A stretch of 46,767 nucleotides of DNA from Sphingomonadales bacterium (GTDB lineage: Bacteria > Pseudomonadota > Alphaproteobacteria > Sphingomonadales > Sphingomonadaceae). The notes beneath the pieces were generated by a model that saw nothing but the letters and a program-made list of their open reading frames with translations, made no database searches and was not told where the DNA came from. This document shows, piece after piece, positions 9,288 to 16,670 of the stretch. The stretch's first letter is position 1; every line of letters starts with the position of its first letter. The position numbers and the translations under genes are program-made. The stretch is from contig JAIXZV010000398.1 of assembly GCA_027489365.1 (NCBI GenBank), forward strand, positions 1-46,767, given 5' to 3'.

Positions 9288-9634
9288 CAGCCCGGCTCCT
9301 CGTCGTCGCCAAGATCGACGAACAGTTCATCAAAGGCCGGTCGAACCGGCGCGCTTGCTGAACTGCCGTTCGGCGACGTCGACACCTGCCGCCGGATCTC
9401 GTCCGCGCGTGCGCTTGGCACCAGCACCGGCACGACACCGAGCGCGTCGCAGATTTCGGCGAAAAGCGTCAGGCGATCGCGGCCGAGGCGATCATTGGCG
9501 AGATCGCGCTCGAGTTCGGAGATGCGCGCACGGTTGCGACCGAGCCGCTCCGCCAGTGCGGGCTGCGTCCAGCCTCGCTCGGCGCGAAGCGCACGCAACT
9601 GTTCGCCGATGGTGGAAAAGATCGTGGACGTCAT
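9287..9634 (-). CDS. hipB: HipB-type antitoxin, XRE helix-turn-helix
   Basis: A 115-residue antitoxin and autorepressor. The XRE fold is plain at about residues 8-65: LRALRAERGWTQPALAERLGRNRARISELERDLANDRLGRDRL. The C-terminal tail is longer than in E. coli HipB and probably contacts HipA. The ATG at 9634 lies immediately next to operator O1. A candidate -10 box TATATG (9652-9657 reverse) would give a very short leader of about 10 bases. The gene is first in the hipBA operon. Confidence 0.9.
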   Translation of the reverse strand: MTSTIFSTIGEQLRALRAERGWTQPALAERLGRNRARISELERDLANDRLGRDRLTLFAEICDALGVVPVLVPSARADEIRRQVSTSPNGSSASAPVRPAFDELFVDLGDDEEPG

Positions 9635-9743
9635 GCGGAATTCCGCTCTCTCATATAGCTTTGCGCGATATTCCGCTACCTGAACACTTCATGGAAATCA
9701 AGCGGAATTCCGCTCTTAAGCTCGTAGACAAGCGGAATTCCGC
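9635..9743 (-). promoter_or_regulatory. hipBA control region with four palindromic operators
   Basis: Three exact copies of the palindrome GCGGAATTCCGC lie at 9635-9646, 9702-9713 and 9732-9743, with a two-mismatch copy GCGATATTCCGC at 9665-9676. Start-to-start spacings are 30, 37 and 30 bases, so the sites form two pairs three helical turns apart. The first abuts the hipB start codon and the second lies just upstream of the likely -10 box. This is the arrangement expected for cooperative HipB or HipBA autorepression; binding itself is inferred. Confidence 0.75.
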
Positions 9744-9834
9744 TCGATTAAGCGGCAAGACACCTATTCACACGCCAGCCTGGTCTTCCATCCGTTATGT
9801 CGTCCCTCGACCTCGTCTACCCTATATTTGCGGA

Positions 9835-10020
9835 ATGATGACTGTGACCGAAATTGCGAAACGCCTGACACCCGAGGGCGAAACCCTGCGCAAGGTGTTC
9901 CTCAAGTGCGGCAACTTATGCGCCTTCCCCAGATGCGCCGCGCTGATGATGGACGCCGACGGTACGTTTATCGGACAAGCCTGTCACATCGAGGCGGCGA
10001 GTGCGGTAACGCGCGCATGA
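9835..10020 (+). pseudogene. Truncated HNH-type endonuclease, N-terminal fragment
   Basis: A 61-residue open frame that starts like a bacterial HNH nuclease: LRKVFLKCGNLCAFPRCAALMMDADG, then FIGQACHIEAA. The CxxC-like pair (CAFPRC) and CHIEAA are the zinc and first catalytic His portion of the family. After EAA the sequence loses resemblance and stops at 10018-10020, so the second half of the domain is gone. The junction is near 9990-9995, where a reverse-strand gene begins to overlap. It is a remnant, not a working nuclease. Confidence 0.6.
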
Positions 10021-10238
10021 AGCGCTGCCGAACCGATCTCATCGTCAATGCCGGCTTCGCAGGCATAGGCCCGGAGCGCCAGCGCCTGCACGGCCGGCAC
10101 GTCGCGCCGATCGTGCGGCAATGCTGCCAGCACATGAATCGCCGTTTCGAGTTGGGCGGCGTTGATCGCAACGCCGGTCAGCTGGTCGATTGCGCTCATG
10201 GCTTCATGGCCTGATCCTGCCGGACGCGCGGCTAGCAT
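9984..10238 (-). CDS. Small helical protein of unknown function downstream of the SRAP-like gene
   Basis: An 84-residue reading frame beginning at ATG 10238, ten bases after the stop of the SRAP-like gene, with GAGGGA just upstream. An internal ATG at 10199 would give 71 residues. The sequence is mostly helical and alanine/leucine-rich, with no motif I recognise. Its last residues overlap the HNH fragment on the other strand, so its C-terminus may have been altered by the same rearrangement. It is probably co-transcribed with the LexA-controlled SRAP-like gene. Confidence 0.45.
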   Translation of the reverse strand: MLAARPAGSGHEAMSAIDQLTGVAINAAQLETAIHVLAALPHDRRDVPAVQALALRAYACEAGIDDEIGSAALHARVTALAASM

Positions 10239-10248
10239 TGCTCGTCCC

Positions 10249-10776
10249 TCAAAAAGCCAGTTCGGTTTGGCGGTTTTCGGGTGCGCGCGGCGCGATCTCC
10301 TCGATCGCGAAGCTACGCGCCGGCAACGGCTGCAGCAACTCATCCTGCGGCACGGTCAGATCGAGCCAGGCCATATTCTGGCGGCGCAACAATACCGCGC
10401 CCTGACGCTCCTGATAGAAGAAGACCTCTGGATTGGCCTCGATCGTGACCACCTCGAAGCTCAGCGGCCAGTCCGGATTGGCGGGGCGCCAAACGCCAGC
10501 GAGATAGAAGAAATTGCCGCCCTCAAGCGTCACGCGAAAGCGACGGTCGCCATTTCTGATCTGGAACTCGCTTGCCGGGACAAGACAGCGATGCGTCGCG
10601 AAGGTCTTTCCTTCCGAGCGAATGAACTTGAACGGCTTAGTGCGTTGGCCGTCATAGGGTTGCAGACCCCAGCCGGCCTCGACCATCTCAACCTCTTGCA
10701 CATTGTCGGGATTCCGCCGGATGATGGGGCGGCGGGTGCCGAACGCGGCTTCCGTCTCGAAGGGACTCGCTTGCAT
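10249..10776 (-). CDS. SRAP-family protein lacking the catalytic residues
   Basis: A 175-residue paralogue of the SRAP (YedK/HMCES) abasic-site shielding family. The fold signature is kept (GWGLQPYDGQRTKPF, RCLVPASEF, FYLAGVWRP, AWLDLTVP). The active residues are not: there is no Cys2 after the initiator Met (it reads MQAS), the Asn of the NxRxE loop reads KFIRSEG, the catalytic Glu of GFYE reads SEFQI, and the His of HxR reads YQERQG. It therefore should not form the thiazolidine crosslink of canonical SRAP. On the reverse strand a TTGCAC-N17-TATGTT promoter overlaps the LexA box and would start transcription at or next to the ATG, suggesting a leaderless message. Divergent from an intact SRAP gene. 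Confidence 0.75.
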   Translation of the reverse strand: MQASPFETEAAFGTRRPIIRRNPDNVQEVEMVEAGWGLQPYDGQRTKPFKFIRSEGKTFATHRCLVPASEFQIRNGDRRFRVTLEGGNFFYLAGVWRPANPDWPLSFEVVTIEANPEVFFYQERQGAVLLRRQNMAWLDLTVPQDELLQPLPARSFAIEEIAPRAPENRQTELAF

Positions 10777-10781
10777 GGTGA

Positions 10782-10796
10782 GAACATAATGCGAAC
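10782..10796. promoter_or_regulatory. LexA (SOS) box between the divergent SRAP genes
   Basis: GAAC-ATAATGC-GAAC, which is GTTC-N7-GTTC on the reverse strand, the alphaproteobacterial LexA consensus. It overlaps the -10 element (TATGTT, 10783-10788) of the reverse-strand SRAP-like gene and lies 29 bases before the ATG of the forward SRAP gene, so a single repressor dimer could control both. Confidence 0.8.
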
Positions 10797-10825
10797 AGGC
10801 GTGGGGTGCAAATCGGAGACCGGGC

Positions 10826-11443
10826 ATGTGCAATGACTACCGGCTCGAAGTCGACATCGCCTCGGTGATGGAGGATTTCGAGGACCTCAAGATCAAGGTG
10901 GATCTTCCCGAGGGCACGCCCAACGTCGCCGCACGCGAGGACATCAAGATCACCGACATCGCGCCGATCGTGCGTGGCGCGGCAGGTGGCGGCGGCGAAT
11001 TGGTCAACCGGCGATGGAGTTGGCCCGGCTATGGCACGAAGAGCAAGCCGGTCTACAATTTCCGCGCCGAGGGCCGCACCTTCGACTACAACCGGTGCCT
11101 GATCCTGGCCGACGGCTTTTACGAGTTCACCGATCCCGAAGACCCGAAGCAGAAGCGGCTCGACAAATGGCTGTTCACGATGCGCGATCATCGCTGGTTC
11201 TGCATCGCCGGCATCTGGCGCGAGAACCCCGTCGGTGAAGCCTTCACCATGCTGACCCTCGACGCCGGCGAAGATGTCGCGCCCTATCATCATCGCCAGA
11301 TCATTCCGCTGCCGCGCGACCGCTGGGCGGCCTGGCTCGATCCAACTGTTCCCGCGGACGACGTGCTCGTCGCTTTGCCGAAGGGTAGCCTCGATGTGCG
11401 GCGCGTGTTCCCGCAGGCGCCAGCACAGCCGGCCCTGCTGTGA
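10826..11443 (+). CDS. SRAP domain protein (abasic-site processing, YedK/HMCES family)
   Basis: A 205-residue SRAP protein that covalently shields abasic sites in single-stranded DNA through the N-terminal Cys2 after removal of Met1. The N-terminus MCNDYRL provides Cys2. The other active-site residues are present: Asn in YNFRAEG, Glu in DGFYEF and His in APYHHRQ. The ATG at 10826 is fixed by the need for Cys2 and by GGAG eight bases upstream. It overlaps the following DUF1810 gene (GTGA), so the two are coupled. The LexA box upstream places it under SOS control, in line with the translesion cassette downstream. Confidence 0.92.
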   Translation: MCNDYRLEVDIASVMEDFEDLKIKVDLPEGTPNVAAREDIKITDIAPIVRGAAGGGGELVNRRWSWPGYGTKSKPVYNFRAEGRTFDYNRCLILADGFYEFTDPEDPKQKRLDKWLFTMRDHRWFCIAGIWRENPVGEAFTMLTLDAGEDVAPYHHRQIIPLPRDRWAAWLDPTVPADDVLVALPKGSLDVRRVFPQAPAQPALL

Positions 11444-11865
11444 CCGCGCATGATCCCAATTCGCTGGACCGCTTCATCGAGGCGCAGGCGCCAGTCTATG
11501 CCACCGCGCTCCGCGAGATTCGGCGCGGGGCCAAGCGCTCACACTGGATGTGGTTCATCTTTCCCCAGCTCGCCGGACTGGGGCGCAGCGATACCGCCAA
11601 ATTCTTCGGCATTCGGTCGCTGGATGAGGCGCGCGCGTATCTAGAGCATCCCGTACTCGAGAGGCGCTACCTCAAATGCGTCGCAGCGTTACAGGATCTC
11701 CCCACAAGCGATGCAGTCTCAGTGTTCGGGGAGGTCGATGCTATGAAGCTTCTCTCGTCACTCACGCTGTTCGAAGCAGCTGGCGCCGGACCCTCGATCG
11801 GCGCAGCCTTGGACCGATGGGTTGGTGGCGAACGGGATGAGGCGACCAACCGGCTCTTGAGGTAG
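11440..11865 (+). CDS. DUF1810 family protein
   Basis: A 141-residue protein matching the DUF1810 pattern: LDRFIEAQAPVYATALREIRRGAKRSHWMWFIFPQLAGLG, then SDTAKFFGIRSLDEARAYLEHP and a C-terminal VFGEVDAMKLLSSLTLF. The family has no settled function. The start is the GTG at 11440, which overlaps the stop of the SRAP gene in GTGA. Coupling to SRAP inside an SOS-controlled operon suggests a role in damage response, but that is only context. Confidence 0.85.
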   Translation: MTAHDPNSLDRFIEAQAPVYATALREIRRGAKRSHWMWFIFPQLAGLGRSDTAKFFGIRSLDEARAYLEHPVLERRYLKCVAALQDLPTSDAVSVFGEVDAMKLLSSLTLFEAAGAGPSIGAALDRWVGGERDEATNRLLR

Positions 11866-11904
11866 ACACCAAACTGGTGGCTTGACGAAAAGCCGTCCCC
11901 GGCG

Positions 11905-11919
11905 GAACATAAAGGGAAC
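11905..11919. promoter_or_regulatory. LexA (SOS) box upstream of imuA
   Basis: GAAC-ATAAAGG-GAAC, equal to GTTC-N7-GTTC on the other strand. It lies 20 bases before the imuA ATG. A -35-like TTGACG at 11882-11887 precedes it, so bound LexA would cover the -10 region. Confidence 0.8.
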
Positions 11920-11939
11920 GTGCGAGTCGTGATTCCCCT

Positions 11940-12716
11940 ATGCAAACCATTGCCGCCCTTGCCGAGACCGATCGGGCAGTTCTGCTCGCCGAGCTCAAGG
12001 CGCGTATTGCCGTGCCTGTCGCAAGCAACGCGCAGTTGCTGCCGTTCGGGGTTGAGGCGATCGATTCCAGGCTCGGCGGTGGCGGCCTTGACGGTGGTGG
12101 CCTGCACGAAGTCGCGGCCGCCTCTCCGACGCTGGGCGACGACGCTGCCGCGACCCTGTTCGTGGCAGGGGCAGCGGCCCGGTTTGCCGCCGATCCGAAT
12201 GCCAGCGTCGCCTGGACGCTGACCCGGTTCGATCTTTACGCGCCCGGGCTCGAGCAAGCCGGGCTTCCTCCCGACAAATTGCTCTATTGCGAAGGCCGGG
12301 ACGAGGTGATGGCGCTTGCGCTCGCGGAGGATTGCCTGCGCGACGGCAGCTTTGCCGCTGTCGTTGCCGAAGTGAAGAACGCCGACCAGACCGCGATGCG
12401 GCGCCTTCAGCTGGCCGCCGCCGACGGGCACACGCCGATGCTGCTTCTGCGCCGCTGGGTGCGCGCCGCGCGCGACCCGCTGGAAAAGCCTTCGGCCGCC
12501 TGCACGCGCTGGCGCATCGGCTGCGCGCCGTCGGCGCCTCTCGCGCATCCCGGCGTCGGGCGAAGCTGCTGGTCGGTCGAGCTTGTCCGCCAGCGCGGCG
12601 GCAATCCCTTTTCTCTCATGGTCGAGGCCTGCGATGGCAAGGGTCGCCTCGCTCTACCTGCCCCAGCTCGCGATCGAGCGGCTGCGGCGGGCCGAGCGTC
12701 CCGCCGCGCCGCCTGA
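11940..12716 (+). CDS. imuA: ImuA, RecA-like component of the mutasome
   Basis: A 258-residue RecA/SulA-like protein of the ImuA-ImuB-DnaE2 translesion synthesis system. The ImuA pattern is seen in LLPFGVEAIDSRLGGGGLDGGGLHEVAA (about 30-60), a RecA-like core (AWTLTRFDLYAPGLEQAGL and AEDCLRDGSFAAVVAEV) and the tail ending RWRIGCAPSAP and WSVELVRQRGGNPFSLMVEA. ImuA is thought to help ImuB recruit the error-prone polymerase to stalled forks after UV or alkylation damage. No Walker A consensus is visible, as in other ImuA proteins. The start is an ATG 20 bases after a LexA box. The 3' end overlaps imuB by 83 bases. Confidence 0.9.
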   Translation: MQTIAALAETDRAVLLAELKARIAVPVASNAQLLPFGVEAIDSRLGGGGLDGGGLHEVAAASPTLGDDAAATLFVAGAAARFAADPNASVAWTLTRFDLYAPGLEQAGLPPDKLLYCEGRDEVMALALAEDCLRDGSFAAVVAEVKNADQTAMRRLQLAAADGHTPMLLLRRWVRAARDPLEKPSAACTRWRIGCAPSAPLAHPGVGRSCWSVELVRQRGGNPFSLMVEACDGKGRLALPAPARDRAAAAGRASRRAA

Positions 12717-14445
12717 GCGGCCCTGGTCCTTCGCGCCGGTCCTGCCGCCCGCGATCGATGACAACCCTGGCGCCTGCTCGGTCCCGCGCGGCGGCGGCTG
12801 GCGTCCCGGCGCGCGCTGGGCACAGGATGGGGCAGTCGGCCGGGAAGCGGAGGCGGCGCATATCGCCCGGCTGCCCGCGCACCAGCGTCCGCCGATGCGC
12901 GAGCTGGGCCGGCGATCCGAAGCCGCCGATCATCCGTTTAGCGCGATGCCGCCTGACGAAGGCGGGCACGCGCAGCAGCTCGTGCCCACGCCCGCGCATC
13001 CGTTGTGGGGGCGGCCGATGGTGCTGATCGAGCGGACGGGCCAGCGCGAGGTGATCACCACCGCATGTCCCGTTGCGCTCTCGCTGGGCCTGACGCCGGG
13101 GATGGCGGCGGCGCATGCCCGCGCGTTGGTCGGCGATCTCGATGTGCGGGACGCAGACCCTGCGCGCGACGCCGCCTGGCTCGACCGGCTCGCGCTCCAC
13201 GCGGTCGCGCGCTGGACCCCGGTCGCGTGTCCATCGGGCGCAGACGGCATCTGGCTCGACCTGACCGGGGCCAGTCATTTGTTCGGCGGCGAGGCGCGCT
13301 TCTGCCGGCGCGTCCTGCAGTTCCTGGCAAAGCTCGGCTTCACCGCGCGCATCGCGATCGCCGGTACGCCCGGCGCCGCGCATGCGCTGGCGCGCTTTGG
13401 CGGCGACCACGCAGTGATCCTGCCGCCGGGCGGGCAAGCGACGGCGCTCGCGGGGCTGCCGGTCGCGGCGCTCCGCCTCGAGGCATCCGCACTGGTGGCC
13501 GCGGCGCGCTTCGGGCTTGAGCGCGTCGGCGACCTTTATCCGATGCCGCGCGGGCCGCTCGCCAAACGGCTCGGGCTGGCGAGCGTCACGCGGCTCGACC
13601 AGGCGCTCGGCCGCACTGCCGAGCCGATCGTGCCGGTGGTGCCGCTCGAAGCGCCAGCGGTGACCCGCCGACTGCTCGAGCCGATCGCGACGCCCGAGGC
13701 GATCGCACAGGTCATCGCCGATCTCGTCGGAGATCTGGTGCTGGTGCTGCAGGAACGCGGGCTCGGCGTGCGCACCGCGCGGATCATCGCCGAGCGGGTC
13801 GACGGCGCCGACCAGCATCTCGGCATCGGCGCATCGCGCGCGACCCGCGATCCCAGGCATCTCATTCGGATGTTCGAGCTCAGGATCGACCGGCTCGAGC
13901 CCGGGCTCGGCATCGAGGCGATGCACCTGATCGGACCGCATAGCGAGCCGCTCGGCGCGCGCAGTGCGGGCGCACTCCTTCCGGACGGCAATGCGCCGCC
14001 GGACCTCGCGCCTGCAATCGACCAGCTCGCGGGGCGCGCGGGCGAGGATGCGGTGTTCCGCATCGGACTGGAGCAGAGCGACGTTCCCGAACGCGCGGTC
14101 CGGCGTCTCGGGCCGCTGGTGGCGCCCTTGGGATGGCCGGCCTGGAAACGGCCGGTGCGGATTCTAGGCCGCCCCGAGCTTCTCACCCATGTCGTGGCAC
14201 TCCTCCCCGACCATCCGCCGCGCCGCTTCACCTGGCGCGGGCGCATCTATCCGGTCGTCGCCGGCGATGGCCCCGAGCGCATCCATGGCGAATGGTGGCG
14301 GACCGATCGTGAGCTCTGGGCGGTGCGCGACTATTTCAGGGTCGAGGTCGAAGGCGGCCAGCGCTTCTGGCTGTTCCGCCGTGGCGACGGGGTGGAACCT
14401 GAGACCGGCGACTTGAGCTGGCACCTGCACGGCTTTTTCGGGTGA
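12634..14445 (+). CDS. imuB: ImuB, catalytically inactive Y-family polymerase
   Basis: A 603-residue Y-family polymerase homologue that acts as the hub of the mutasome, bridging the sliding clamp, ImuA and DnaE2. The N-terminus RVASLYLPQLAIERLRR replaces the DMDAFFASVE catalytic segment of active Y polymerases, so the metal-binding acidic residues are missing as expected. The palm/finger part contains GIWLDLTGASHLFGGE and RIAIAGTPGAAHALARFG. The C-terminal third (from about 450) contains the ImuB tail ending WRTDRELWAVRDYFRVEVEGGQRFWLFR. An insertion of about 90 residues after position 30, proline- and arginine-rich, precedes the conserved PLWGRPMVLIER; such variable linkers are usual. The ATG at 12634 is internal to imuA (83-base overlap). 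Controlled by the LexA box before imuA. Confidence 0.92.
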   Translation: MARVASLYLPQLAIERLRRAERPAAPPERPWSFAPVLPPAIDDNPGACSVPRGGGWRPGARWAQDGAVGREAEAAHIARLPAHQRPPMRELGRRSEAADHPFSAMPPDEGGHAQQLVPTPAHPLWGRPMVLIERTGQREVITTACPVALSLGLTPGMAAAHARALVGDLDVRDADPARDAAWLDRLALHAVARWTPVACPSGADGIWLDLTGASHLFGGEARFCRRVLQFLAKLGFTARIAIAGTPGAAHALARFGGDHAVILPPGGQATALAGLPVAALRLEASALVAAARFGLERVGDLYPMPRGPLAKRLGLASVTRLDQALGRTAEPIVPVVPLEAPAVTRRLLEPIATPEAIAQVIADLVGDLVLVLQERGLGVRTARIIAERVDGADQHLGIGASRATRDPRHLIRMFELRIDRLEPGLGIEAMHLIGPHSEPLGARSAGALLPDGNAPPDLAPAIDQLAGRAGEDAVFRIGLEQSDVPERAVRRLGPLVAPLGWPAWKRPVRILGRPELLTHVVALLPDHPPRRFTWRGRIYPVVAGDGPERIHGEWWRTDRELWAVRDYFRVEVEGGQRFWLFRRGDGVEPETGDLSWHLHGFFG

Positions 14446-14562
14446 TAAGGGCGCACAGTCCGACACACCGACATACGTGGTAGTGCTGAATGCCAGCTAC
14501 GGCTCCGCGGCAAGCTTCCCCAAGCGATCCAACCGATTGCGGATTTGCTCAGCGCAAAAATA

Positions 14563-14599
14563 CCTCACCGGTCGGCGCGGCGGCGCCAGACCGGTGAGG
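14563..14599 (-). terminator. Strong rho-independent terminator on the reverse strand
   Basis: Perfect 11-base arms CCTCACCGGTC (14563-14573) and GACCGGTGAGG (14589-14599) enclose a 15-base loop that itself contains GGCGC/GCGCC. On the reverse strand the stem is followed by TATTTTT. It ends the small reverse-strand gene at 14611 and may also stop read-through from the ECF/methyltransferase operon toward imuB. Confidence 0.8.
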
Positions 14600-14610
14600 A
14601 AGGGTTTAGA

Positions 14611-14811
14611 CTAGGCGATGGCGACGAATGCCGAGATGTATGCGTGCCCAGCAGCTTCGCCGATGATGTAGAGATGGACAAACAGCGTCACGATCTCGAT
14701 CGCGCGCTCGATGTGGCGCATCCAACGGTGCAGGCGTTGCTTGCGGCGCTCGCACGAGGGGCACTTGACCGTAGTTGCGGACAGGTGCGGGTTCTGTTCG
14801 GTATTTGGCAC
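14611..14811 (-). CDS. Small protein with a CPSC pair and a hydrophobic segment
   Basis: A 66-residue protein starting at GTG 14811, chosen because AGGAG lies seven bases upstream. It contains a zinc-ribbon-like half site (KCPSC), a basic stretch (ERRKQRLHRW) and a hydrophobic segment (IVTLFVHLYIIG) that could be a membrane helix. I do not recognise a family. It lies 143 bases beyond the end of the ECF/methyltransferase operon in the same direction and is followed at once by a strong terminator. A weak promoter-like CTGTCA-N18-TGTAAT lies upstream on the reverse strand. It could be the last gene of the operon or a separate unit. Confidence 0.5.
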   Translation of the reverse strand: MPNTEQNPHLSATTVKCPSCERRKQRLHRWMRHIERAIEIVTLFVHLYIIGEAAGHAYISAFVAIA

Positions 14812-14938
14812 GACGGTTCTCCTGGCTGGTGACCGTCGATCCAATTACAGGTGATTCGGCTACGGCGTGACAGCCGGAAGGGCGCTCATTCACAGTGCGT
14901 TCAGGCGGGCGGAGCCGCCGGTTGAATGGGGCGACTCG

Positions 14939-14966
14939 AACGAACGGCGACAAATTACCGTTCGTT
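14939..14966. repeat. Palindrome CGAACGG-N10-CCGTTCG at the downstream end of the cargo operon
   Basis: Nine-base arms AACGAACGG (14939-14947) and CCGTTCGTT (14958-14966) separated by ten bases. The same heptamers with the same spacer length recur at 20366-20389, upstream of the first gene of this operon. The palindrome overlaps the stop codon of the fusion gene. On the forward strand it is followed by TTTTTC and could also terminate antisense transcription. Confidence 0.65.
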
Positions 14967-16667
14967 TTTCTCGCGCGTGCTCAGCTCAAACAACATGCAG
15001 TTATAGCCGGCGCGCCAGTCCGAGAGCTCTCTCCGCACGTCAAAGCCGGCCTCAGCAATGAGCTGGCGAATAAGGGGTAAATCTCCCGATTCCGAAAAGC
15101 CAAACACGACGGTTCCTCCGGGCGCGAGATAGTCGCTCGCTTCCGCAATAAATTGGCGGATATCGGCGTAGTTCTCGTCCGCGCAGCCACGCTCGAGCAT
15201 GTCGGCCGGCGTCGAACCATGGTAGGGCGCGTTCCACGCGATGACATCGAATTTGCCGGTCACATTCGTGAAAAGGTCGGACTGCACCGCTTTTGCATTG
15301 TCTAATCCTAGCCTTGCAAAATTCTGCCGAGCATTTTCGACGGCGGCCGGGTTGACGTCCGTCGCGATGACTTCACGCGCGCCGGCGCGGGCGGCAAAAG
15401 CCGAGATCACACCCGAGCCAGTGCCGATTTCGAGCATCCGCAAACCGTCGAGTGGGGATAGGTTTTCAACATAGAATAGGCTCGACCAATCATAACGCGG
15501 AGACCAGACTCCGGGCAGCACCCTGATCGGAACACCCAGGACGTCGACGTCGTAAGGCGCGTCGTGTGACCGCATTTGAGTCAGAGCGCCGGGTGTCGTC
15601 TCATGAAGCTTATATCGAATTTCCGAACCCATCGCGTGCACGCCTTCCGAATGCCTTAAAAAGAACTGTTCCGACAGGCCTGTGGGCACGCGTATGCCTT
15701 CCGCATCCCCAAGCCGATCGAGCCACTGGCTAACCAGTTTATGCTGAACCTGCGGCGACAGCATAACGCCGCGCGCCGGTTCGTCGGCATGCAGGCGGGC
15801 CTGGTCTATCCCGGCGGCGCACAGCATGCGGGTGAGCCAGATTTCATCTGGGCGTTCCCATTCATGTGTCCGATCGAAATTGATCGGATAGCCTGCGTTG
15901 AGCACCCACCAGTCTGTGCCGGGAACTTGCGCGCGCCGCGACCTGAAGCCACGCTTGGACCCGGCCGCCGGTAAGAGCGAACGAAATTCAACATCGGAAG
16001 AGCTGCAACTCGCAAACAACTTGGTTGAAGAGCTTGGCGCGAACGCGATTCCCTGAAGACAATCACGTCCTGTGGCGCCGAGGATCAGATCCGACTGCGC
16101 GATGAGGTCGGCAACGCCGGCAGCACGCGCAACGCCGACATTTCGGGCTGCGTCCGGATCATAACCGAGTACGGTCACACCTTTCGCCATCAGGGCCAGG
16201 CAGATCTCTGAACCAAGCGCGCCGAGCCCGATAACGCCTACTCGGCGGCAGTCTAGGAACCCATCGCTGCTCAGCTTGCGAATGATTCCGCGGGCGATGA
16301 TCTGCGATTCAAAAAGAAGCTTGGCCGCGGATCGGCAAACCATAACGGTCGGCCATCGCCAGACCCCCCATGACCCCGAGCTGGTCTGTTCAACGCCAGC
16401 GAGGATTTGTCCGTCAGGGGCGTGGTCCCGGAGGGCTCCGCCTTCATCCAAGGCAATGCCCATCCCTTGCGTGCTTTCGAAGATCAACTCCGCGCGATTG
16501 TCGCGAAAAATGGACTGCGGATAGGCACGAGACAGCTGGCGCGCGGCAGATGCGATCGTCGAATAGCGCTTGCCCGCGACCTGAATGCGGGACCATTCCG
16601 GGGCCTTAATCTGATCCAGCAGCAAGTCGAGCGACGGTAGCACGTGCTGGATTGCAAAGAGCTGCAA
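14955..16667 (-). CDS. Fusion of an S-adenosylhomocysteine-hydrolase-like domain and a SAM-dependent methyltransferase
   Basis: A 570-residue two-domain protein. The N-terminal part resembles SAH hydrolase: GVEQTSSGSWGVW aligns with the EETTTGV motif, VMVCRSAAKLLFESQIIARGI with the NDSVTKSKFDN...ESLVDGI segment, and VGVIGLGALGSEI (Gly147-Gly152) with the NAD-binding glycine loop, then SDLILGATGRDCL and a CSSSDVEF segment. The C-terminal part (about 390-565) is a class I methyltransferase with LEIGTGSGVISAFAARAG (near 411), VIATDVNPAAVENA, and NAPYHG (Asn479), a variant of the NPPY motif of PrmC/HemK-like amino-group methylases. Whether the first domain still hydrolyses SAH is unknown. The start is a TTG three bases after the previous stop, with AAGG eight bases upstream. 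It is the last large gene of the ECF operon. Confidence 0.75.
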   Translation of the reverse strand: MQLFAIQHVLPSLDLLLDQIKAPEWSRIQVAGKRYSTIASAARQLSRAYPQSIFRDNRAELIFESTQGMGIALDEGGALRDHAPDGQILAGVEQTSSGSWGVWRWPTVMVCRSAAKLLFESQIIARGIIRKLSSDGFLDCRRVGVIGLGALGSEICLALMAKGVTVLGYDPDAARNVGVARAAGVADLIAQSDLILGATGRDCLQGIAFAPSSSTKLFASCSSSDVEFRSLLPAAGSKRGFRSRRAQVPGTDWWVLNAGYPINFDRTHEWERPDEIWLTRMLCAAGIDQARLHADEPARGVMLSPQVQHKLVSQWLDRLGDAEGIRVPTGLSEQFFLRHSEGVHAMGSEIRYKLHETTPGALTQMRSHDAPYDVDVLGVPIRVLPGVWSPRYDWSSLFYVENLSPLDGLRMLEIGTGSGVISAFAARAGAREVIATDVNPAAVENARQNFARLGLDNAKAVQSDLFTNVTGKFDVIAWNAPYHGSTPADMLERGCADENYADIRQFIAEASDYLAPGGTVVFGFSESGDLPLIRQLIAEAGFDVRRELSDWRAGYNCMLFELSTREKNER

Positions 16668-16670
16668 CGA

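Noticed and set aside
8193..9683. Forward open frame of 496 codons
   Set aside because: Shadow of hipBA; high-GC codon bias keeps the antisense frame open.
12400..12716. Possible frameshift at the imuA 3' end
   Set aside because: The imuA frame keeps family-like sequence (RWRIGCAPSAP, WSVELVRQRGG) to near its stop, so the 83-base overlap with imuB is taken as normal.
12616..13941. Reverse open frame of 441 codons
   Set aside because: Shadow of imuB; low-complexity basic and acidic composition.
14545..14832. Forward open frame of 95 codons after imuB
   Set aside because: No ribosome site and it runs through the reverse-strand terminator hairpin; the opposite 66-residue gene has AGGAG and a terminator.
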